Shown: positions 1-7,153, counted from the first letter of the stretch. The stretch: DNA of 9,366 bases from Firmicutes bacterium UBA5449 (GCA_002424305.1 DIQZ01000082.1:1888-11253); one strand, 5' to 3'. Numbers and translations are program-made. The notes: a model not told the origin generated them from the letters alone.

Positions 1-1
1 G

Positions 2-298
2 GCTGCTGCAGCGGCGGCCGCGGTGACTTGCTCCAAAGACAGCATTGAGATAGACCCGCTTGGCCCGGTGATAGATGAAGCGCTCTGTATTGGGTGCAAA
101 CTCTGTGAAATACTCTGTCCGTACGGCGCCATAAAGGTGGAGCTTACTGATAAGGGTCCCAAAGCGAAATCTATTGAGGTTGCTTGCAAAGGCTGCGGCG
201 TGTGCGGCGCTTCCTGCTCTACGAAAGCAATCACTATGAAACACTATACAGACAGTCAACTTGCTGCCCAGGCAAAGGCCATTCTGGGGGTGGTCTAG
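2..298 (+). CDS. hdrA: HdrA-like protein, C-terminal end (5' truncated by window)
   Basis: This is the tail of an HdrA-like flavin and iron-sulfur protein, the electron-splitting subunit of heterodisulfide reductase-type complexes. The frame is open from base 2 and begins with a run of seven alanines followed by VTCSKDSIEIDP, a junction typical of HdrA just before its C-terminal ferredoxin domain. The GTG at 23 is therefore probably internal, and the real start lies upstream. Two [4Fe-4S] motifs are visible: CIGCKLCEILCP (codons from base 86) and CKGCGVCGASCS (from base 185). The second has Ser where Pro is usual. The ending, with AITMKHYTDSQLAAQAKAIL, also matches HdrA C-termini. TAG is followed directly by the GTG of the next gene, in the same frame, which implies a tight operon. 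Only about 98 codons are present, so the number of FAD modules in the whole protein is unknown. Confidence 0.85.
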   Translation, partial: AAAAAAAVTCSKDSIEIDPLGPVIDEALCIGCKLCEILCPYGAIKVELTDKGPKAKSIEVACKGCGVCGASCSTKAITMKHYTDSQLAAQAKAILGVV

Positions 299-1108
299 GT
301 GATCCGGGCGGCCTTTGAGCCTAGTATAGTTGGCTTCTTGTGTAACTGGTGTTCTTATGCAGGCGCGGATCTTGCAGGCACATCCAGATTGTCGTATCCT
401 ACTAACCTCCGCGTTATCAGAGTCATGTGTTCCGGGCGGGTGGATCCGGAACTTATGCTTGAACCCTTCCTCAGAGGCGCAGACGGCGTTATGGTTTTAG
501 GATGCCATCCCGCTGACTGTCATTACTTATCCGGCAATTACCAAGCAGAGCAGCGAGTTCACTGTGTCTGGATGGTACTTGAGCATTTGGGGATTGACAA
601 GGGAAGGCTTTGTTTAGACTGGGTATCTGCAGCTGAAGGCGCGAGATTTGCGGAACTCGTGGCAGAGTTCGTGTCACAGGTGAAAAGAATAGGCCCTGCC
701 GGTCACGAAGAATCACGGGAAGAACTATCCCGGCAGGATTTCATTTGGCGTGTCCGGGTTGGGATGCGGGTCACAGGGACAGAGAAATTCAGGTGGCTTG
801 TAGGAAGGCAGAAAGCATTGCTTGATGACAAAAACGTCTATGAAGAACAGCTTTCAGGTGAGAGACTCCGTGATCTCATGCGGACGGTTATCGCTGAAGA
901 GAGCATTAGAGCTGCTATAGAACTGCTTACTGAGGCAGGTCCTATGTCAGTGAAAGACATGGCGGAAGCACTAAAATTGCCGGCTCGGACGGTTTTGGAA
1001 CATACCGCTTACCTTAAGAGGTATGGATTTGTTGAGCTTCATGATATTTTAGGGCGCACTCCACGGTATGTCTCTCCAAGATACACACAAGCCAAGGATG
1101 AGATATAG
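299..1108 (+). CDS. mvhD: MvhD-type [2Fe-2S] electron-transfer protein fused to a winged-helix-like C-terminal domain
   Basis: The first ~125 residues are a complete MvhD/FlpD domain, a small [2Fe-2S] protein that hands electrons from a hydrogenase or NADH module to HdrA. The family cysteines are present at C15, C18 (CNWCSYAGADLAGT), C44 (CSGRVDP), C69 and C74 (GCHPADCHY). Plain MvhD is ~140-150 residues; this protein has 269. After a basic linker, residues ~200-262 read like a winged helix: helix IRAAIELLTEAG, helix MSVKDMAEALKLP, recognition-type helix ARTVLEHTAYLKRYGFVEL, then a wing with GRTPRYVS. GTG is used as the start because it directly follows the previous stop, has GGGGGTGG (286-293) upstream, and gives the usual short N-terminus before CNWC. 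The extension could bind DNA (redox-linked regulation) or be only a protein-docking fold. That part is inference; the MvhD call is firm. Confidence 0.85.
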   Translation: MIRAAFEPSIVGFLCNWCSYAGADLAGTSRLSYPTNLRVIRVMCSGRVDPELMLEPFLRGADGVMVLGCHPADCHYLSGNYQAEQRVHCVWMVLEHLGIDKGRLCLDWVSAAEGARFAELVAEFVSQVKRIGPAGHEESREELSRQDFIWRVRVGMRVTGTEKFRWLVGRQKALLDDKNVYEEQLSGERLRDLMRTVIAEESIRAAIELLTEAGPMSVKDMAEALKLPARTVLEHTAYLKRYGFVELHDILGRTPRYVSPRYTQAKDEI

Positions 1109-1120
1109 GACGGGCAGTGT

Positions 1121-1150
1121 CAAGATGTATCTCTTCAAGATGTCTCTTTA
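1121..1150 (+). repeat. Two tandem 15-bp units after the mvhD-wHTH stop
   Basis: Two adjacent 15-bp units, CAAGATGTATCTCTT and CAAGATGTCTCTTTA, differ at three bases. They lie just after the TAG of the preceding gene and stay in its frame, where both read QDVSL; a TGA follows at 1154-1156. All three differences are synonymous in that frame. They sit in the 109-base gap before the tandem hdrA, in which I see no clear promoter or terminator. Confidence 0.6.
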
Positions 1151-1217
1151 AGATGAGTTTCCGAGACATGGACGACTGTATGCTGAGTTGAAACGCGAGA
1201 GGTAAAAGGTAAGACGA

Positions 1218-4200
1218 ATGGTGTTAAGAGGGGCGCGAGATATGGTGCAGGCTGAAAAAGGCTCCGGACGCAAGACAGTTGGCGCGGTCCTTGTTATAGG
1301 AGGCGGTATCGGGGGTATGCAAGCAGCTTTGGACCTGGCAGACTCCGGATTTTTCGTGTACATGGCAGAGAAGAAGTCTGCTATCGGCGGGGTCATGGCG
1401 CAGCTTGACAAGACATTCCCGACAAATGACTGTTCCATGTGTATAATGGCGCCAAAACTTGTGGAATGCGGACGTCATTTGAATATTGAAGTTATCACTA
1501 ATTCCGAAGTTGCAAGTGTTAAGGGCAGTGCAGGGGATTTCACTGTTAGGCTGGTGAGGAGGCCCAGATATGTGGATCAGGAAAAATGCACAGGATGCGG
1601 GGTTTGCGCCTTACACTGTCCGGTAGGAGCTGCCAGGGATCAATTCAACGCAGATCTTGGATGCAGGCCGTCCATTTATATTGAGTATCCTCAAGCCGTA
1701 CCTCTTGCTTACATCATAGACAGGGAAACTTGCGTAGGATGCGGATTGTGCGAGACTTTGTGCCTGGCTCAGGCTGTAAAATATGATGACGAGGCCTGGG
1801 AAAGAGAGATTGAAGTCGGCGCGATTATTGTCGCCACCGGTTTTGATGCATATGACCCATCTGAGCGCAAGGAGTACGGATACGGACGGTTTCCCAATGT
1901 TGTGACGAGTATGGAGTTCGAGCGGATCCTGAGTGCGTCAGGTCCATATGAAGGTAGAGTGCTTCGTCCGTCTGATGGAGATATCCCAAGAAAGATTGCG
2001 TTCATACAGTGTGTCGGGTCACGAGACCGGGCAATAGGCAACGGATACTGCTCATCTGTATGTTGCATGTACGCGACAAAAGAAGCTGTCATTGCGAAAG
2101 AGCATGCTCCCGGTGTCGAGACCACTGTGTTTTTTATGGATATGCGATCCTATGGGAAAGGTTTTGAAGCCTATATAGAGAGGGCAAGACACGAGTATGG
2201 AGTCAGGTTTGTGCGTACAAGGGTGGGTGAGGTGGTAGAAGCGCTTGATACAGGAAACCTCATCCTGTCATATGAGACTGAAGGCGGAGCCATCGAGAAG
2301 GAGGAGTTCGATCTTGTTGTGCTTTCTGTAGGACTCAGACCTCCTACCGACGGGGCACGCCTGGCGGAATCCCTTGCAATCGCACTTGATACACACGGTT
2401 TTCTAGAGACAAGGTCGCTGGATCCTCTTGCTACGACGAGGCCGGGAATATTCGTTTGCGGGGCGATGCAGGGACCAAAGGATATCCCTGAGACTGTCAC
2501 GCAGGCAAGCGGAGTAGCATCTTCTACCGGTGCAATTCTGGAAGGTGCCCGTGGTTCGTTGACACGGAGGAAAATTTATCCGGAAGAGAAGGATATCCGA
2601 GGGATAGGTCCTAAGATCGGGGTGTTCGTTTGTCATTGCGGGATTAATATCGGTGGGGTTGTGGATGTCCCGAGCGTGGTAGAGTATGCAAAAACCCTCC
2701 CTAATGTGGTGTACGCTGAGGAGAATCTCTACACATGCTCCCAGGACACTCAGAAGCGGATTCAGGAGAAAATTGAAGAACACGGGCTTACTCGTGTGGT
2801 TGTGGCGTCATGCACTCCCAGGACACATGAACCTCTTTTTCAGGAAACTTGCAGGGAAGCAGGACTGAATTACTACTTGTTCCAAATGGCGAACATCCGT
2901 GACCAGTGCTCTTGGGTGCATATGCGAAAGCCGATTGAGGCGACGGAGAAAGCGAAGGATTTGGTCAAGGCTGCGTGCGCCAAAGCTGCATTACTTGAGC
3001 CTCTTGAGCGGATCCCCATTGAAGTCAAGCAATCAGCGCTTGTGATAGGTGGCGGGCTTGCCGGGATGACTACCGCTCTTGACATTGCAAATCAGGGATT
3101 TCGCGTTCATCTGGTAGAGACTGCGCCTGAGCTAGGCGGTCATTTGAGAAGACTCCATTTTACCCTGTGCGGTGATGATATTCAGACTTATTTGGGTGAT
3201 TTGGCTCGCCGTGTTATGTCCCATCCGTCCATAGACGTCTATCTTGGTTCGCAGATGACAGATGTCACAGGTTACGTGGGAAATTTCAAGTCACGCATAA
3301 TAGAGTGCAACAAGACCAATGGCGAAGTCAATAGCGAAATCGGGAGCGAAATCGAGCAAGGGGTAGAGGTTGAGATCGAGCATGGGGTTGTGGTAGTCGC
3401 AACCGGCGCCAAAGAATATGCGCCGAGCGACGGGAAGTTTCTTTATCATAGGCATCCTGCAGTGGTTACCCAGTCGGAGTTTGAAGAAGCCCTTGCGTCA
3501 GGTGGTTTCCCAACCTTCATAGAAAGGCAAGATCAGGATGGGCCTATAGTCATGATTCAATGTGTCGGATCCAGAGATGAGGAGCGGGGCTACTGCAGTA
3601 GAGTCTGCTGTAGCGAAGCTGTGAAAAATGCAATCCGATTGAAAAGGATGGATCCTAAGCGGGATGTGTTTATCCTGTACAGGGATGTGCGCACTTATGG
3701 AACCAGAGAAATCTATTTTGAAGAGGCCAGGGACTTAGGAGTGGTGTTCATCAGATATCCTGATGACGAAGTCCCGATAGTATGCAGTTCGATAGTGGGT
3801 AACCCGGAAACGCGTTGTGAAGGTAATGTCGGGAAGAACTACGACCCGGGACCGGTGACGGTGGAGGTTACTGATACTCTCCTTGGTGAGAAGCTGGCTA
3901 TCCCCGCAGCTTTGATAGTCCTAAGCACAGGAATAGTCCCTGATGAGCGGAACAAGGCAATTGCGCAGATGCTCAAGGTTCCCCTGGATGAAAACGGATT
4001 CTTCCTTGAAGCTCATATGAAGTTGCGGCCTGTGGATTTTGCTACAGAAGGCGTGTTTGTCGCAGGGCTGGCTCATTCACCCAAGACTATCGATGAGACA
4101 ATTGCCCAGGCACATGCGGCTGCAGGCAGGGCATGTACAATTCTTGCAGCAGGCACGATTATGGCTGACGGAATTAAGTCCGAAGTTACGAAAACTAAGT

Positions 4201-4400
4201 GCGCAGGGTGCGGTCTGTGCGTTGAGGTTTGTCAATATAGCGCCGTAGAGCTGGATGATAAGGACAACATCGCAGTTGTGAACACTGCACTTTGCAAGGG
4301 ATGCGGTTTGTGTGCTGCTACCTGCAGGTGTGGTGCGATTACGCTCAAAGGATTTACGGAAGAGGAGATCCTTGCGGAGGTGGACGCTTTAATATGTTAG
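1218..4400 (+). CDS. hdrA: Tandem HdrA (two FAD modules), heterodisulfide reductase subunit A-like
   Basis: HdrA carries the flavin that splits an electron pair between a high- and a low-potential path. This one is double (1060 residues; ordinary HdrA is ~650). Module 1: FAD motif GGGIGG at 28-33; cluster motif NDCSMCIMAPKLVECGRH (C72, C75, C84); inserted ferredoxin domain with CTGCGVCALHCP (C124-C134) and CVGCGLCETLCL (C172-C182); then CVGSRD and CC motifs. Module 2 starts near residue 467 with the canonical HdrA N-terminus IGVFVCHCG, has a second FAD motif GGGLAG at 611-616 and another CVGSRD, but lacks both the NDCSMC cluster motif (GGHLRRLHFTLCGDD stands in its place) and the inserted ferredoxin. 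The C-terminus has two [4Fe-4S] motifs (C995-C1005, C1026-C1036). Two starts are possible: ATG 1218 (weak AGGT at 1207-1210) and in-frame ATG 1242 (AGAGGGG at 1227-1233). It overlaps the next gene by 7 bases, so they are probably co-translated. Confidence 0.92.
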   Translation: MVLRGARDMVQAEKGSGRKTVGAVLVIGGGIGGMQAALDLADSGFFVYMAEKKSAIGGVMAQLDKTFPTNDCSMCIMAPKLVECGRHLNIEVITNSEVASVKGSAGDFTVRLVRRPRYVDQEKCTGCGVCALHCPVGAARDQFNADLGCRPSIYIEYPQAVPLAYIIDRETCVGCGLCETLCLAQAVKYDDEAWEREIEVGAIIVATGFDAYDPSERKEYGYGRFPNVVTSMEFERILSASGPYEGRVLRPSDGDIPRKIAFIQCVGSRDRAIGNGYCSSVCCMYATKEAVIAKEHAPGVETTVFFMDMRSYGKGFEAYIERARHEYGVRFVRTRVGEVVEALDTGNLILSYETEGGAIEKEEFDLVVLSVGLRPPTDGARLAESLAIALDTHGFLETRSLDPLATTRPGIFVCGAMQGPKDIPETVTQASGVASSTGAILEGARGSLTRRKIYPEEKDIRGIGPKIGVFVCHCGINIGGVVDVPSVVEYAKTLPNVVYAEENLYTCSQDTQKRIQEKIEEHGLTRVVVASCTPRTHEPLFQETCREAGLNYYLFQMANIRDQCSWVHMRKPIEATEKAKDLVKAACAKAALLEPLERIPIEVKQSALVIGGGLAGMTTALDIANQGFRVHLVETAPELGGHLRRLHFTLCGDDIQTYLGDLARRVMSHPSIDVYLGSQMTDVTGYVGNFKSRIIECNKTNGEVNSEIGSEIEQGVEVEIEHGVVVVATGAKEYAPSDGKFLYHRHPAVVTQSEFEEALASGGFPTFIERQDQDGPIVMIQCVGSRDEERGYCSRVCCSEAVKNAIRLKRMDPKRDVFILYRDVRTYGTREIYFEEARDLGVVFIRYPDDEVPIVCSSIVGNPETRCEGNVGKNYDPGPVTVEVTDTLLGEKLAIPAALIVLSTGIVPDERNKAIAQMLKVPLDENGFFLEAHMKLRPVDFATEGVFVAGLAHSPKTIDETIAQAHAAAGRACTILAAGTIMADGIKSEVTKTKCAGCGLCVEVCQYSAVELDDKDNIAVVNTALCKGCGLCAATCRCGAITLKGFTEEEILAEVDALIC
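3318..3353 (+). repeat. Three in-frame 12-bp units within the tandem hdrA
   Basis: AATGGCGAAGTC, AATAGCGAAATC and GGGAGCGAAATC follow one another and encode NGEV-NSEI-GSEI (residues 701-712). They sit in a surface-loop position just before EIEHGVVVVATGA, which is conserved in HdrA. The acidic stretch continues as EQGVEVE and looks like a local expansion of the loop; no function can be read from it. Confidence 0.65.
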
Positions 4401-4852
4401 ATTCTATTTCTGCTAAGGCCCCTGAGAATTGGGAGCCTAAGATCGTCGCGTTCCTCTGTAACTGGTGTTCATATGCAGGCGCGGATCTCGCAGGCACAGG
4501 CCGTATTCAGTACCCTCCTAACGTGCGGGTCATTCGTGTGCCTTGTTCCGGCCGGGTGGATCCGTTGATGATCCTGAAATGTCTCACGCGTGGGGCGGAC
4601 GGGGTGCTGGTCTCAGGATGTCACCCGGGCGATTGTCACTACATTGCCGGGAATTATCTGGCAAGACGGAAGTTCGCTCTTCTTGATGAACTCCTTGATT
4701 TCTTCGGCATCGAAAAGGGAAGGGTCCACTTCTCATGGGTGTCCGCTGCTGAAGGAGAGAAGTTTGCTGACGTTGTGAAGCAGGTGACAGAGACTGTGAA
4801 GGCGCAGGGCAAGCCATGCCTGGGACAGATCTGTGGGGATGAACGGGGATGA
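4394..4852 (+). CDS. flxD: Stand-alone MvhD/FlxD-like [2Fe-2S] electron-transfer protein
   Basis: This is a 152-residue MvhD-family protein, the normal single-domain length. The cysteines expected to bind the [2Fe-2S] cluster are C22 and C25 (CNWCSYAGADLAGTGR), C51 (CSGRVDP), C76 and C81 (GCHPGDCHY). Its role is to dock on HdrA and pass electrons between the NADH-oxidizing Flx subunits and the HdrA iron-sulfur chain. ATG 4394 is preferred over upstream in-frame codons because it gives the usual N-terminus WEPKIVAFLCNWC and has GGAGGTGGA (4376-4384) upstream. It overlaps the hdrA stop by 7 bases, and its own TGA overlaps the next ATG as ATGA. This signals translational coupling on both sides. 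It is a paralog of the N-terminal domain of the MvhD-wHTH protein but lacks that extension. The flxD label rests on the flxC, flxB and flxA-like genes that follow. Confidence 0.9.
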   Translation: MLDSISAKAPENWEPKIVAFLCNWCSYAGADLAGTGRIQYPPNVRVIRVPCSGRVDPLMILKCLTRGADGVLVSGCHPGDCHYIAGNYLARRKFALLDELLDFFGIEKGRVHFSWVSAAEGEKFADVVKQVTETVKAQGKPCLGQICGDERG

Positions 4853-5874
4853 ACAAGATGACCGGGAATGGCACGGAAAAAGGCACAAGGCACATCATAG
4901 AAGAAGGCATCAGGAATACTGCAACCAAGATGCTAGAATCAGGGGAAGTCGATGTTTTCATCGGATATGAAGAAGGCACTCTCCCGTTAAGGACTACTCC
5001 TGCATTTATTACGTGTCCTGAAGATGCGACGAGGCTGGTATGGGGACCTGCATGTGAGAATAATCTTACTGTCTATTTGCCGAAGTTTCAGGGGGCTGTG
5101 GGTGTCGTAGTCAAAGGCTGTGATGTGCGTACGCTGACCAACTTGATTCTTGAGAATCAGATATCCCGCGACAAGGTGAAGATAGTAGGCGTTCCATGTT
5201 CAGGAATTATTGATAGGGACAGGATAAGAAAGGTGTTGGGGACAGAAGGACCTATAGAAAGATCTATGGAAAGACCTGTTAGGAGCGCCCAAGTAACTGA
5301 ACGCAGTCTTATACTGGAGGGTGATGGCTTCGAATTTGAAATTCAACTTGAGGACGTGCTTGCACCGTCGTGTGAGACATGCGCGTACCCAATTCCGGTT
5401 GTTTATGATGTGCTGATAGGCGATGAGTCTATGGCAAGACATGCGAAGGACTCTGAAGCGGGTTACGTTGAGGTAACAAGGTTTGCGGAGCTGGAGCGTG
5501 ATGCGCGGTTCTCTTATTTTTCCCGTGAAATTGAGAGGTGCATCCAGTGTTACGCCTGCAGGCAGGCATGCCCTTTGTGCTATTGCCCTGAGTGTTTCAC
5601 AGACAGACAGAGCCCTAAGTGGATCAGCAGGTGGAGGGGTCTTTCTGATAAGATCCTGTTTCATCTGGGGCGCATATTGCATGTAGCCGGAAGGTGTGTA
5701 GATTGTGGCGCATGCAGACGGGCATGCCCTGTGGGAATTGACCTTCGCTTACTTACCAAGAACATGGAGAAAGTAGTAAAAGAATCTTTCGAATATGAGT
5801 CCGGGCTGGACATAGACTGTTTACCGCTTCTTGCTGCGTATAAACGAGAGGATCCGGACGACTTCATTCTGTAA
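4849..5874 (+). CDS. flxC: FlxC-like iron-sulfur protein (FrhB-like domain plus HdrC-like [4Fe-4S] pair)
   Basis: The N-terminal half resembles the FrhB/FdhB-type hydrogenase beta fold: KGCDVR at 89-94, VPCSG at 115-119 and SCETCAYP at 174-181. These add cysteines C91, C117, C175 and C178, likely ligands of a further cluster. The C-terminal half has two ferredoxin motifs: CIQCYACRQACP (C231-C241), immediately followed by LCYCPEC (C244, C246, C249), and CVDCGACRRACP (C283-C293), ending in an HdrC-like helical tail. I infer that it carries electrons between the FlxB/FlxA side and FlxD/HdrA. ATG 4849 overlaps the previous TGA by four bases; an alternative ATG lies at 4858 with GGGG at 4845-4848. 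Length is 341 residues with no signal peptide or membrane segment, so it is cytoplasmic. Assignment to FlxC rather than a general coenzyme F420 hydrogenase beta-like protein rests mainly on gene order. Confidence 0.8.
   Translation: MNKMTGNGTEKGTRHIIEEGIRNTATKMLESGEVDVFIGYEEGTLPLRTTPAFITCPEDATRLVWGPACENNLTVYLPKFQGAVGVVVKGCDVRTLTNLILENQISRDKVKIVGVPCSGIIDRDRIRKVLGTEGPIERSMERPVRSAQVTERSLILEGDGFEFEIQLEDVLAPSCETCAYPIPVVYDVLIGDESMARHAKDSEAGYVEVTRFAELERDARFSYFSREIERCIQCYACRQACPLCYCPECFTDRQSPKWISRWRGLSDKILFHLGRILHVAGRCVDCGACRRACPVGIDLRLLTKNMEKVVKESFEYESGLDIDCLPLLAAYKREDPDDFIL
5251..5274 (+). repeat. Two in-frame 12-bp units within the flxC-like gene
   Basis: CCTATAGAAAGA is followed by TCTATGGAAAGA, encoding PIER-SMER (residues 135-142), with a decayed third unit PVRS after it. 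It lies in a charged linker between the KGCD/VPCSG region and the SCETC motif. This is a short, weak repeat, listed because the same style of repeat recurs elsewhere in the window. Confidence 0.5.
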
Positions 5875-5913
5875 ATCGGATTGCCTGGGTTGCTCGGGAA
5901 ATAGCGCTATCTG

Positions 5914-5969
5914 TAGAATGTAGAATCGTGTTACGTGTAGAATCGTGTCGCGTAGAATCACGTTGCGTG
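5914..5969 (+). repeat. Tandem TAGAAT repeat (15-17 bp units) between the flxC- and flxB-like genes
   Basis: Three units begin with TAGAATCGTG or TAGAATCACG (5921-5937, 5938-5952, 5953-5969), preceded by a partial TAGAATG at 5914-5920. Units end in TTACGTG, TCGCG and TTGCGTG, so each can form a small CGTG/CACG-type hairpin. A perfect 10-bp palindrome, ATAGCGCTAT, lies just before at 5901-5910. The array fills most of the 118-base gap upstream of the flxB-like gene, so it could be a binding-site array or an mRNA structure. I see no matching promoter boxes. Confidence 0.7.
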
Positions 5970-5979
5970 ATATGCATTT

Positions 5980-5986
5980 GAGGTGA
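5980..5986 (+). promoter_or_regulatory. Ribosome binding site that selects GTG 5993
   Basis: GAGGTGA ends six bases before GTG 5993. A nearby ATG at 5989 is in another frame and reaches a stop after eleven codons, so the GTG is the working start of the flxB-like gene. Confidence 0.75.
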
Positions 5987-5992
5987 ATATGC

Positions 5993-7153
5993 GTGGGAGA
6001 AGACACTTTCAAAGGGCTGCTTAAGATAGCCAAAGAAGACCTGGACGTCCTTGTTGATGCCTTTGCTAAATCGTCATACGTGGTTTTGGCTCCGGTTGCA
6101 GAAGGAGAAGCGACTAAGTTCGGTGTGATTGGCGGGATGCGGATTAAGATTCCGCATCTTACGACAAGACCGGTCAAGGAGTTGTTCTTCCCTCAGAACG
6201 AGACACTTTTTTCATTTGATTGCAGCGGGAAAGCGGACTCTACTATCAAGACACCTGACGCGGTAACACCTGACGGGGTAATACCTGATGCAGTCATGCC
6301 TGATGCGGTGGCAACCGACGGAATTTCGCCTCGTGTAATCATGGGTGTCAGGCCGTGTGACGCGCGGGCTCTTGTCCTTTTAGATTATGTTTTTGCTTCA
6401 AACGAATACAAGGATCCGTACTACACGATCCGGAGGGAGCAGACTGTCGTTATTACGTTTGCATGTCCCAGGCCCGGTATCGCATGCTTCTGTGCATCCA
6501 CAGGCGGGGGCCCATATGATGAGACCGGGTCTGATGTCATGTTCATGGAGTCTGACGATTCATATTTGATAAAGGTCATTTCTGAGAAAGGTAGGAGACT
6601 GTTTCAGGAGAGTCTTCCCCTGCTTAAGGGGGGCTGCAGCGAGTGTCCATGTGTTATTTTTGAGGCTGATGATACCGATATCAGGGCGGCGAGGGATGCC
6701 AAGGCTGCAAGTGAGCAATTACTGAGCGCCAATTGTTCTGCTAATGTGCCTATTGAAGCTGCTGTGGATACACTGGGCCGGTCTACGGGTTTCAGTGATC
6801 CTGCCTGGGAAGAAATCTATAGGAAATGCCTGGGGTGCGCAGTCTGCACTTATTTATGTCCTACATGTCACTGCTTCGACATAGGCGATGAGGAGACTAA
6901 TGACTACGGTGAGCGTGTCCGTAATTGGGATTCATGCATGTTTCCCCTTTTTACTCTGCATGCTTCAGGACACAATCCACGTCCTTCGAGGAAGGAGCGG
7001 TTTAGGCAGAGGGTGATGCATAAGTTTAATTACTTTGTGGAGGCAAATGACTGTATTGCTTGTGTAGGCTGCGGCCGTTGTGTTGAAAACTGTCCTGTAA
7101 ATCTTGATATTAGGCAGGTCCTTTCCGTGTTTGCAGGGGGTGTGTTTGCTTAA
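5993..7153 (+). CDS. flxB: FlxB-like iron-sulfur protein (AsrA/hydrogenase beta family)
   Basis: This 386-residue cytoplasmic protein belongs to the family of anaerobic sulfite reductase subunit A and NAD-linked hydrogenase beta subunits, which relay electrons between a flavoprotein partner and other iron-sulfur subunits. Family marks are GVRPCDARAL (118-127), CPRPGIACFC, a GGCSECP segment, and two ferredoxin motifs near the C-terminus: CLGCAVCTYLCPTCHC (C279-C294) and CIACVGCGRCVENCPVNLD (C354-C367, with one extra Cys ahead of the standard four). With the AsrB-like FlxA downstream it forms the NADH-oxidizing half of the complex. Residues 87-111 are an inserted pentapeptide repeat (xPDAV) just before GVRPCDA, not expected for the family. 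Start is GTG with a good ribosome site. After TAA the frame stays open for 59 more codons (see the leucine-rich repeat). Sulfite reductase is less likely because no AsrC or siroheme protein is nearby. Confidence 0.82.
   Translation: MGEDTFKGLLKIAKEDLDVLVDAFAKSSYVVLAPVAEGEATKFGVIGGMRIKIPHLTTRPVKELFFPQNETLFSFDCSGKADSTIKTPDAVTPDGVIPDAVMPDAVATDGISPRVIMGVRPCDARALVLLDYVFASNEYKDPYYTIRREQTVVITFACPRPGIACFCASTGGGPYDETGSDVMFMESDDSYLIKVISEKGRRLFQESLPLLKGGCSECPCVIFEADDTDIRAARDAKAASEQLLSANCSANVPIEAAVDTLGRSTGFSDPAWEEIYRKCLGCAVCTYLCPTCHCFDIGDEETNDYGERVRNWDSCMFPLFTLHASGHNPRPSRKERFRQRVMHKFNYFVEANDCIACVGCGRCVENCPVNLDIRQVLSVFAGGVFA
6251..6325 (+). repeat. Five in-frame 15-bp units encoding xPDAV in flxB
   Basis: Five consecutive 15-bp units encode TPDAV, TPDGV, IPDAV, MPDAV and ATDGI (residues 87-111). 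Copies differ at many third positions (gac/gat, gcg/gca, gta/gtc/gtg) while PDAV is kept, so the expansion is old or held by selection. It lies in a loop between LFFPQNETLFSF and PRVIMGVRPCDA, both conserved in the family, so it probably extends a surface loop without breaking the fold. Confidence 0.85.

Noticed and set aside
5914..5969. The TAGAAT repeats as a small CRISPR array
   Set aside because: Units are 15-17 bp with no spacers between them and no cas genes nearby.
5989..6024. ATG at 5989 as start of the flxB-like gene
   Set aside because: It is in another frame and stops at TAA 6022-6024; GTG 5993 opens the frame that holds all FlxB motifs.
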